From Larix kaempferi (lineage: Eukaryota > Streptophyta > Pinopsida > Pinales > Pinaceae), in contig BSBM01001664.1 in assembly GCA_027924585.1 (NCBI GenBank), forward strand, positions 744,001 through 808,000: DNA of 64,000 nt. The letters run 5' to 3'. The translations under genes were made by a program, and so were the position numbers. The notes below the pieces were generated by a model, which ran no database searches, was not told where the DNA came from, and saw only the letters and a program-made list of their open reading frames with translations. Position 1 is the first letter of the stretch. Each line of letters begins with the position of its first letter. Below, in pieces: positions 56,194 to 64,000 of the stretch.

Positions 56194-58720
56194 TAGCCTA
56201 AAGGAAGGCAATGTATGGCATTTACGACACTTGTTTCACTTGCGACAATTTGAAAGTTAAGGCTTTGTATAGCAAAACCTAGTCATCGTGGAATTTTCGC
56301 TATAAATTACTTTCGGTGAAGGTTCAGGATCTGAAACTTGGACAGGCCGAAGATGACATGTTCCTATACCTTGTGTCTGAGTTTCAGCCTCAGATTCGTT
56401 GTACTTAGTGAGATATGATATGTACAAGTTAGGGTTTCTGCCTCTTCCAGAATGCAGCACAGGTGACCTAGGAAAAAAGGTCATATCTCGGGCTAGGAAG
56501 CTCCAACTGGAATTCCGTAAAAAGTTACAGTTAGGGAAAACTGTAGTTTCACAGGTCTGAGTATCAGAGGCCAAAGTTGCAACAGTGACATGTGGCACTC
56601 TATATAAGTTCACTATGTTGTTTCTTCCCATAAAATGGTGACCTAGGGAAAAAGATCATATCTAGGGCTAGGAAGCTCCAAATGGAATTCCATAAAAAGT
56701 GACAATTAGGGCACGGACTTTAGTTTCATAGGTCCGAGTATCAGAGGCCGAAGTTGAAACAGTGACACGTGGCACTCCGTACAAGTTCGATATTATGTTT
56801 CATCCCATAAATAGGTCATGTTGGGAAACTTAGCATATCTCTCTCATGGAGAATCCAATGAAGCTAAAATCTGTGGGGTTGGAAAGATGACAGGTTAGGC
56901 TACCACAGGCCGAATTTTCAGAACCTGAGGATTTGAAATTTCATAGATACACCAGAAACAATAAGGCACATCTGAAATAGCTCAACAGAGGAAATCAAAG
57001 AAGAGGAGGAAGAAGAAACCCTAACAAAGTTGGGAGACTCATAGGGAAGCAATGAAGGAGGTTTAAATGGCACTGATATTCTATCATCCTAGCACCATGA
57101 ACATATATAAGATCTTTACAAGTGATATACCTTGGATGATTAGGGTTTTACCCTTATAGAGAAGACTACAAGCAATCTCGACAGGTATGACTTGAGGGGA
57201 TGTAGGTATGTTATGAAATCTATTTCATTTATTTGATGATTAAGTTCATGATATGTTTGTCTTCATATTATTGAGGTTAGTACAATCATGATTAATTTTA
57301 GACTTGTTTGATCACCTTGGTAAAAGTATGAATGCATGTGAATGATAGAAGACATTCATTGATTAGGGTTATGACACTTATGATTGTACTAATGCACTTG
57401 TGGTGTTGTATGAGGATGATGTTGTATGCTAAAATGAAAGGTACATCAAGAAAACAAATCAAGTTCTAGATCAAGAATATATGACCATGATGACATGAAG
57501 ACAGACTCATCCATAGTCTTTGATCACATAGAAGCTCTACTTATGAGGTATGTATGATTTGGTTCTACTATGCTTAACTTATGAGATATGCAGGTTACTA
57601 GCACAAGGTCTCAAAATCATTGAAGAAAACAAAGAAGATATTGTTTGAGTATGTTAGACATAACTAGCAAGCATGCTAATCCAGGTATGTTTTCCTATAT
57701 CGAGTAAGAATCCTACCTTGTGTTAGGATCTTACATAAGCATACTTTTGTATGATTGATAATGATTATTCTTGAAGTTAGAAGTTTAAGTAATCATGGGT
57801 TTATGCATATTATGTTTCTTAGTTTGATTAATGATATGAAAAACTAGAAGAGTCCTATGGTCAAATAAGAATATGCATGAGTAAAAGAAGTACTCCCTGA
57901 AACCTTGAATACTAACGCTTGTGATAAATTACCTGTGTATAAAATGATCATGACCATACATGTTTAAGATTATTTAGGATTATAATGTTTTGATAGTATT
58001 GAGATTATACTAATGAATGTATGATTATGTATGAGATCTTAAGGATGACACAATGATGAAACTAGTGCACACTTAAGCATGCATAGTGGTACAGGATGGA
58101 TAGATGTTCAAAGACATATAATCATGATGCTATCATAAAGGGAAAATAGAGATCAAGAGGGAGGAAACCACACAAACATAAAAGATAAGTATTTGAGTTG
58201 TTATTTGAATTACTTCTTGAATCTCTGAATAGTTAATGATATTGCTCGTAATTGTTGTATGCATATTTGTATTCCTATAATATATCATGCATAGTGTAAG
58301 CATTAATAGCACTGAACAGTATACTACTAATATGCATATGATGAGTAAGTTGGACAAACATTCCATTATTGCTTGTCTAGAATGAAATCTCTTTGCTAAC
58401 ATGCTGGGAGCTGTATGTTCTGGTAGAGATGGAAGGAATCTAGATAGCCATTGTATGCATACAGGATATGGAAAAGTCTTGTTCCAAAGTATTGATCAAG
58501 ATAGTTGCATAACTATGTGAATCATATCAGTATGCATAATAGGTTATCATTTAAATGTCAACATGATTTGATAATTATGAAGTGTTACTAATCATGTAAT
58601 TGAATTTGATTTGTAGGAAAGATCGTGTGCTATGATCTACAAAAGAAGGATGATGAACACTTGTTCTGAAGAACAAGTGATGATTGTTCAACAAGAAGAC
58701 TTACAAATAAAACATACTAT
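56194..58720 (+). other. Copia B leader, non-coding, with 176-bp tandem duplication
   Basis: At 56461 and 56637 the string ggtgacctagg begins two copies (spacing 176) that continue through ggctaggaagctcc and gtatcagaggcc. The sibling element D has a single copy (63764 on), so the duplication happened in B. No gag or protease is readable in the rest, where stops are dense; this looks like a lost or replaced coding region. Confidence 0.75.
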
Positions 58721-58732
58721 AGAAGTACAAAG

Positions 58733-60005
58733 CAAGGCTCGTGGCTAGAGGATTCTCTTAGAAAGAGGGAGAGGATCATGATGAGATGTTTGCTCCAGTG
58801 GCTAGACACATTTGCAAAGATAGATTACACCCATGGATGAAAAGACCGTTCTCTTGAATGGTGTAATTGAAGAAGAAGTGCATATCGAGAAAACTCCCGA
58901 GATCTGAAAGAGAATCTCATGATTGAAGAAGGCTTTGTATGGGTTCAATGGGTACCCAGGATCGATAGTCATTTGACAAGCTTGATGATCACCACGGGTG
59001 ATGAGGATTTCAACCTTTGCTACAAGGTTGAAAGTGGTTTCTATAGTTTACAGACAAATGACTGGTTCATTGATGTATTTGACGAATACCAGGCCAAATA
59101 TATGCTTTGTTGTGAACACCTGAGTCAGTATCTAGTTGAGCCTAGACGTGTTCACCTGGTAGCTGCAAAGCATGTGATGAGGTACATGAAAGGTATGATA
59201 TACTTTGGTCTATACTATGTTGGAGATCATGACTACAGATTGTATGGTTATATAGATGCAGATTGGGCCAGAACTGTCTCAGACATGAAGAGCACCTCAG
59301 GTGGATGTTATTGTTTGGGATCCACCATGATCTCATGGTTTAGCATGAAGTAGTCCAGTGTTGCTCTCAGCACAAGCTGAAGCAAAGTATATAGCAGCTT
59401 GTTCTGCTAAGTTTTCAAGCCATATGGCTCCGAAAGTTGATGTCATGTCTATTTGACCTGGAGTTGGATACCACGATGGATTATGGGATCAAGTATGATG
59501 CGAATCAGAAGATTAACCTGGAGGGTTATGTTGATTCGATTAGGCAGGAAGTGCCATTGATAGGAAGAGCACTTCGGGGTGCTTCTTCAGTATGGGATCA
59601 GGTGTGATCTCTTGGTTTATAAGGAAGCACTCCTGAGTGGCACTGAGTACAACCGAAGCAAAGTATGTCGCAACTTGTTCATCTAGTTGTGAGGCAGTAT
59701 GGCTGAGGAAGATACTGTCTAATTTGTTTGATCTCCTGTTGGACGTGACTTGTATATATTGCGTCAACCAGAGTTGTGTGAGGTTGTTTGGGAACCCATT
59801 GTTCCATGACAAGTCGAAGCACATTGAGATCAAGTACCACTATATCAGGGATATGGTGCAGAGAGGAGCAGTGAAGCTCCAGTATGTTGCGATGGATGAG
59901 CAGATAGCCGATGTATTGACCAAGCCGCTGGCCAAAGTGAAGTTTGAATACTTACGAGAGAAGCTTGGTGTACTTCAGATCGAGATTCCTTCCAAGGGGA
60001 AGTGA
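58733..60005 (+). pseudogene. Copia B reverse transcriptase / RNase H remnant
   Basis: From 58733 the reading KARLVARGFS, stop, KEGEDHDEMFAPVARH is the start of RT. The next pieces (LLNGVIEEEVHIEK, KKALYGFNG) are the following RT blocks in decayed form. From 59098 to 59340 come LSQYLVEPRRVHLVAAKHVM and YIDADWARTVSDMKSTSGG of late RT/RNase H, then SWFSMK and a stop. A second copy of the D-x-D-W to S-W segment follows at 59520-59640, so RNase H is partly duplicated. The end at 59637-60005 is well kept: ALSTTEAKYVATCSSSCEAV, HDKSKHIEIKYHYIRDMVQR and QIADVLTKPLAKVKFEYLRE. The YVDD block is missing. Confidence 0.9.
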
Positions 60006-60034
60006 TGAGTTCGAAAGACGCAGTTGCACATGGG

Positions 60035-60260
60035 CTTTTCTGACATGGTGGTAGGTTGGTCCTCCCATGGTCATTGATGTAATTGTCGAGCTTTTCTGAC
60101 ATGGTGGTAGGTTGGTCCTCCCATGGTCGTTGATGTAATTGTTCAACCTTTTCCGACATGGTGGTAGGTTGGTCCTCCCATGGTCTTTGATGTAATTGCT
60201 GATCCTTTCCTGAATGGTGGTAGGAAAGTCCTCCCATGTTGGTTGATGTAAGTGTTGTGT
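60035..60260 (+). repeat. 56-bp tandem array, four units, in Copia B tail
   Basis: Units starting cttttctgacatggtggtag at 60035 and 60091, cttttccgacatggtggtag near 60148, and a shorter one near 60202. It lies between the pol stop (60003-60005) and the 3' LTR. Confidence 0.93.
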
Positions 60261-60330
60261 TATGTGCATCTGGGATGTGCTCTGTTGATGATGAGGTGAT
60301 CTAAAGATGATGAGGTGACAGTAGGGTACA

Positions 60331-60620
60331 CAGGTTTTGCAAAGGCATATAATCAGTCCTGGGATGCCCCTTCAGGTTTTGCAATGGCATATAATCAGTC
60401 CTGGGAGATCTTGTAGGTTTTGAAGTGGCATATAATAAGTCCTGGGATGCTCCTTCAGGTTTTGCAGAGGCATATAATTAGTCCTGGGAGATCTTGCAAG
60501 CTTTGCAGTGACATATAATCAGTCCTGGGATGCTCCTTCAGGTTTTGCAGAGGCATATAATCAGTCCTGGGAGATCTTGCAGGTTTTGCAATGGCATCTA
60601 ATAAGTCTTGAGATGTACCT
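60331..60620 (+). repeat. 41-42-bp tandem array with 83-bp higher-order period, Copia B tail
   Basis: About seven units of caggttttgcaatggcatat plus aatcagtcctggga. The unit ends alternate between tgctcctt and gatcttg, so dimers of about 83 bp are the true repeat. Confidence 0.93.
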
Positions 60621-60840
60621 ACTTGATGGATTGCTTGTAGAGATGATGAAGACCTACATGGACGCTAGGCCTACATCCAACATGAAAAAGGGTTGGCTCT
60701 GTAGAACTTCCTATGACGAGTAGATTGGAGACTGATGGTCGAGATAGCAGCAACAATGACGATGATGATCCAGCTTTGATGATGATCCAGTGATGAAGAC
60801 TTGTGCTGATGAACTGTGTCAAGAGAATACCGTCCTAGTT

Positions 60841-60849
60841 AAGAGGGAT
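60841..60849 (+). promoter_or_regulatory. Copia B polypurine tract
   Basis: aagagggat directly before the 3' LTR. Confidence 0.85.
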
Positions 60850-61434
60850 TGTTAATGTATTTGTAACTTCGGAAGATATTCACTTGTATATTTTATATTG
60901 TATTTGTATTTTATTATTGTACCTCCGACGGAGATGTTTATTCCTCTGATCGGAGAAGTCATTATTTTATTTGGGTCATGTAAAATCAATGAGGTTAACC
61001 CTCCATTATATGACGGGGCATTGACCCCAGAGTTGAGTCTTTCATGGGTTATTAGACTCTCCTAGAGAAGTCGGCGAAGTCAGTTACACTTAGGGGCCGA
61101 CCTGTTTGGGGTTAAGGCTAAATGAAAGGTAAAATATAAATAGAGAGGGTCATCCTCTTTATTTCATCATTCACTCACTCACTCATTTGCATAAGTGAGA
61201 GAGAGAGAAGTTCGCACAAGTGGAGGAGGAGGAAGCTACTGGAGACCATCTCTTTGTTTTGGGGTTTTGTATTATTCGTCATTATATCTCTGATGAAGTT
61301 GCAGGGTTTTCTCCTTTATGGTTTCCCTAGTGAAATGCTTTGTGTATCTTGTCTCTTCTGTTTGATTTGTTGTGCATGTTGTTCTCTCAGATAAGATCCT
61401 AGATCATATTGAATTAAATTGTGAAAAACTAACA
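60850..61434 (+). repeat. Copia B 3' LTR (585 bp)
   Basis: Same length as the 5' LTR. TATA motif at 61135-61142. Ends aactaaca, then TSD agcta. Confidence 0.95.
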
Positions 61435-61439
61435 AGCTA

Positions 61440-61776
61440 TGGTATAGGAGACTTGCTCAACTGCACTATAGAGCTCTTCCTCCTCTCAGGAAGATGGTTA
61501 CAGGACTTCCCGAACTCCAAGTAGAAAACAATGGCATCTGAAAAGGATGTGCACTTGGCAAGAATGCTAAGGGATCTTTGCCTAATAGTGACACTAGGTC
61601 GAAAGCAATATTAGAGTTTGTACACGCAGACTTGTGTGGACCTATGTTAGTTACATCATTGGGAGGATTTTTGTACTATGTGACCTTCATAGATGATTAC
61701 TCCCGGAAGACATGGATCTATTTCTTGAAGTCCAAAGAATCCGAAGAACTTCTGAACAAGTTCAAAGAATTGGTAT
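61440..61776 (+). pseudogene. Copia C integrase, continuation after Copia B
   Basis: Reads LWYRRLAQLHYRALPPLRKM, then GCALGKNAKGSFP (pre-integrase), then EFVHADLCGPM (first catalytic Asp) and FIDDYSRKTWIYFLKSKES. It stops at NKFKELV. The remaining integrase (second Asp and Glu) and the first two thirds of RT are gone, replaced at 61777 by late RT sequence, a large internal deletion. Confidence 0.93.
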
Positions 61777-62584
61777 GATATACCATTGATATCTTGAAGA
61801 GATTTGGTATGATGGACTGCAAGTCCATGAATACACCTATGGAGATAAACCTTAAGAAGTTGAGTTACTCAGCTTCCAAGTCAGAGTTGATAGATCCTAC
61901 CATGTACAGACATCTGATCGGTTCACTGTTGTATCTAGTTAACACTAGACCAGATATCTGCTTTGCAGTAAGTTCTCTTAGTCAATTTATGTGTGAACCG
62001 AGACAGGTACATTGGGTTGTTGCGAAGCATGTGCTAAGATATTTGCATGGCACTGTGAAATTTGGACTGAGATATGCTTCCAGGAGTGACATGATATTTC
62101 ATGGATATATAGATTCAGACTGGGCAGGAAGTGTCATGGACAGAAAGAGCACCTCAAGGTGTTGCTTCAGTTTGGGTCTGCAGTGATTTCCTGGTGCAGT
62201 AGGAAGCAACCCTTAGTAGCATTGAGCACTTTAGAAGCAGAGTATATTGCAGCAAGTGTGGCGGCACAAGAAGCAGTATGGATTCGGAAGCTCTTTGCAG
62301 GATTGTCCGGGCAAACACTTGAGCCTACCATTATTCACTGTGACAATCAAAGCTATGTGAAGCTTTCAGTGAACCCGGTATCTCATGACAGATCGAAGCA
62401 TGTGGAAATCAAGTACCACTATATCAGAGATATGGTACAGAGAGGAGTAGTTCAGCTCCAGTACATCCCGACGGATGAACAGATTGCAAACATTCTCACC
62501 AAGCCTCTTTCCAAAGTGAAGTTTGCGTACTTCCGTGAAAGACTTGGAGTATTGGAGAATGGTACCCTCAGTGAGAGGGAGTGA
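61777..62584 (+). pseudogene. Copia C late RT and RNase H
   Basis: Begins YTIDILKRFGMMDCKSMNTP, then LIGSLLYLVNTRPDICFAVS, VHWVVAKHVLRYLHGTVKFG, and YIDSDWAGSVMDRKSTSRCC. A one-base shift near 62165 moves to the second frame: SAVISWCSRKQPLVALSTLE, IHCDNQSYVKLSVNP, HDRSKHVEIKYHYIRDMVQR, and ILTKPLSKVKFAYFRERLGV, stop at 62582-62584. Apart from the shift this is the least decayed pol segment of the stack. Confidence 0.94.
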
Positions 62585-62589
62585 TCATA

Positions 62590-62900
62590 GTCCCGCACAG
62601 GCGGTCCTAGTAGACCAATAATGAACTCAATCCAGTTTGGACAAGTGGTCCTCGTAGACCTATAATGAGTTCACTCCAGATTGGGACAGGTGGTTCTTGT
62701 AGACAATAGTGAGCGTAGCTCTGGTAGGACAGGCAATCCTTGTAGACCGATAATGAACTCTGTTCAGGACAGGCGGTCCTCATAGACCGATAATGAACTC
62801 AGTCCAGTTTGGACATGCAGTCCTCGTAGACAAATAATGAGTTCAGTACAATATTGAACAGGCAGTCCTTCTAGACCGACAAGGAGTTCAGTCCAGTTGA
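62590..62900 (+). repeat. About 45-bp tandem array, seven units, in Copia C tail
   Basis: Degenerate units containing ggacaggcggtcctcgtaga followed by ataatgaactcagtccag recur from about 62594 to 62900. The sequence is unrelated to the Copia B tail arrays but occupies the same position after pol. Confidence 0.9.
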
Positions 62901-62904
62901 CAAT

Positions 62905-63479
62905 TGTTGATGTATTTGTAACTTCGAAATGTATTCACTTGTATATTGTATATTGTATTTTATTATTCTACCTCCAACAGAGATGTTTATTCCTCCGGTC
63001 GAAGAAGTCATTATTTTACTTGGGTCATATTAAGTCATTGAGGTCAATCCTCCCATGTATGTCGGGGCATTAGACCCCATAGTTAAGTTATTAATGGGTT
63101 ATTCGACTCTCCTAGAGAAATCGGCCCAGTCAGTTACACTTAGGGGCCGACCTGTTTAGCGTTAAGGATAAGTGAAAGGTAAAGTATAAATAGAGAGGGT
63201 GCTCCTCTCTATTTGATCATTTGCACACTCACTTCGTATTAGTGAGAGAGAGGAGGAGTTCGCACAAGTGGAGGAGGAAGCTGCTGGAGACCATCTCTTT
63301 GTTTTGGGGTTTTGTACTATTGCTCATTCTATCTTTGAGGAAGTTGCGGGGTTTTATCCTTTATGGTTTCATTGGTGAAATGCTTTGTGTCTCTTGTCTC
63401 TTGTGTTTGATTTGTTGTGCATGTTATTCTCTCAGTTAAGATCCTAGATCATATTGAATTAAATGATGAAAAACTAACA
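62905..63479 (+). repeat. Copia D 5' LTR (575 bp)
   Basis: Same family as the Copia B LTRs (tgttgatgtatttgtaactt start, aaactaaca end, TATA at 63185-63192). Because the primer site and the B-type leader follow it, it is the 5' LTR of a separate element; acaat (62900-62904) is the expected left target duplication. Confidence 0.92.
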
Positions 63480-64000
63480 TGGTATCAGAGCTAGCCTAAA
63501 GGAAGGCATGTATGGCATTTACGACACTTGTCTCACTTGCAACATTTTGAAAGCTAGGGCTTTGTATAGCAAAACCTAGTTATCATGGAACTTTCGCTAT
63601 AAATCAATTTTGGAGAAGGCCTAGGATCTGAAAATTGGACAGGCCGAAGATGAAATTTTCTTGTACCTTGTGTCTGAATTTCAGCCTTAGATTCGTTGTG
63701 CTTTCTGAGATATGATCCGTACAAGTTAGGGTTTCTGCCTCTTCCAGAATGAAGCCCTAAACAGGTGACCTAGGAAAAAAAGTCATATCTCGAGCTAGGA
63801 AGATCCAAATGGAATTCCGCAAAAAGTGATAGTTAGGGAACTAACTGTAGTTTCACAGGTCCGATTTTCAGAGGCCGAAGTTGAAACAGTGACACGTGGC
63901 ATTCCGTACAAGTTCGCTATGTTGTTTCATCCCTTAAACAGGTCATGTTGGGAAACTTTCAGGGCCATTTTGAGGCCCTAAATGACCTTTTTTTGCAATT
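63480..64000 (+). mobile_element. Copia D primer site and leader, continues past the window
   Basis: tggtatcagagc at 63480-63491, then a leader closely matching 56194 onward in Copia B, including aaaggaaggcatgtatggca and gtgacctaggaaaaaa. Only one copy of the 176-bp leader unit is present here. Confidence 0.92.

Larger units (their letters stand above)
55592..61439 (+). mobile_element. Copia B: complete LTR retrotransposon inserted in Copia C
   Basis: Element 55597-61434 with two 585-bp LTRs. The target duplication agcta is perfect at 55592-55596 and 61435-61439. On each side the Copia C frame is recognisable: NLSEL on the left and LWYRRLAQ on the right join through the duplicated agcta. The primer site tggtatcagagc follows the 5' LTR and the purine tract aagagggat precedes the 3' LTR. 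By hand alignment the LTRs differ at about 28 of 585 positions (about 5 percent) with no length change. The interior lacks recognisable gag, protease and integrase and retains only decayed RT/RNase H, so it is non-autonomous now. Confidence 0.95.
52298..62904 (+). mobile_element. Copia C: decayed Ty1/Copia element inserted in Copia A's 3' LTR
   Basis: Begins tgtgttgatgttatagct at 52303, preceded by actta (52298-52302), the expected left target duplication. Its 5' LTR is split by a non-autonomous hAT (52655-53845). Gag, protease and pre-integrase follow. Copia B then interrupts at 55597-61439. Integrase resumes and jumps, by an internal deletion, from NKFKELV to the late RT. RNase H ends at 62584 and is followed by a tandem array. 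No 3' LTR of this element occurs before Copia D starts at 62905, so its right end lies beyond the window. Confidence 0.85.

Noticed and set aside
60035-62900. CRISPR-like array appearance of the regularly spaced repeats
   Set aside because: Repeats are degenerate, adjacent without unique spacers, and sit inside plant retrotransposons with no cas genes.
62905-63479. Interpretation of this LTR as the 3' LTR of Copia C
   Set aside because: It belongs to the Copia B family, not to Copia C's LTR type, no purine tract precedes it, and a primer site plus B-type leader follows it.
1-64000. Search for tRNA, rRNA, organellar insertions and intact host genes
   Set aside because: No cloverleaf-like tRNA, rRNA core or organelle gene sequence was seen, and every recognised coding segment carries stops, shifts or truncation.

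Overview
The window looks like repeat-dense, AT-rich nuclear DNA from a land plant with a large genome. It has Ty1/Copia and Ty3/Gypsy polyproteins with plant-type features (tRNA-iMet primer sites, UBN2-type gag), a BED/DUF659 hAT transposase, plant L1-type reverse transcriptase, and relics of plant-only gene families (DUF3133/EDR4-like, phi-class GST, CYP86-clan P450). A gymnosperm would fit the repeat load and decay, but nothing here proves it. I see no intact host gene, no rRNA or tRNA gene and no CRISPR array. Almost every coding stretch is broken.

Region by region. 1-6.5 kb: unrecognised sequence with a 5.25-kb-spaced direct repeat. 6.5-17.5 kb: a gene-fragment graveyard, all on the minus strand: a phi-GST first exon (7.34-7.48 kb), a long DUF3133/EDR4-like pseudogene (11.28-13.56 kb), a P450 piece (16.84-17.07 kb) and a duplicated unidentified helical ORF (10.4 and 15.2 kb). 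Between them lie direct and tandem duplications. 17.6-27.9 kb: extremely AT-rich tract of degenerate tandem arrays, TA microsatellites and two retroelement scraps (RNase H at 22.4-22.9 kb, LINE RT at 27.8-28.6 kb). 30.54-37.11 kb: a complete hAT transposon with matching terminal inverted repeats and a near-perfect 8-bp target duplication. Its transposase gene is split by a 3,289-bp TGTTG...CAACA insertion flanked by a 5-bp duplication. 38.9-40.0 kb: decayed Gypsy RNase H/integrase. 41.92-42.42 kb: a solo Copia-type LTR with a perfect 5-bp duplication. 43.1-44.1 kb: a degenerate array of roughly 80-bp period.

44.68-64 kb is one nested stack. Copia A (44.68-52.30 kb) carries a MITE in gag, a 1,278-bp non-autonomous hAT in integrase and a 952-bp TRIM in RNase H. 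Copia C is inserted into its 3' LTR. Copia C carries a 1,191-bp non-autonomous hAT in its 5' LTR, the complete Copia B (55,597-61,434, 585-bp LTRs, TSD agcta) in its integrase, and the 5' end of a B-family sibling, Copia D, in its tail. Most boundaries are supported by target-site duplications read directly from the sequence, so the insertion order can be reconstructed.

No new cellular system was found. The most informative observations are the self-consistent nesting (with a testable prediction for the sequence beyond the right edge), stop-codon decay of Copia A dominated by TAG in an otherwise open frame, the TRIM with a 19-bp perfect hairpin, tandem arrays between pol and the 3' LTR in two Copia elements, and the cluster of unrelated same-strand gene fragments at 7-17 kb.
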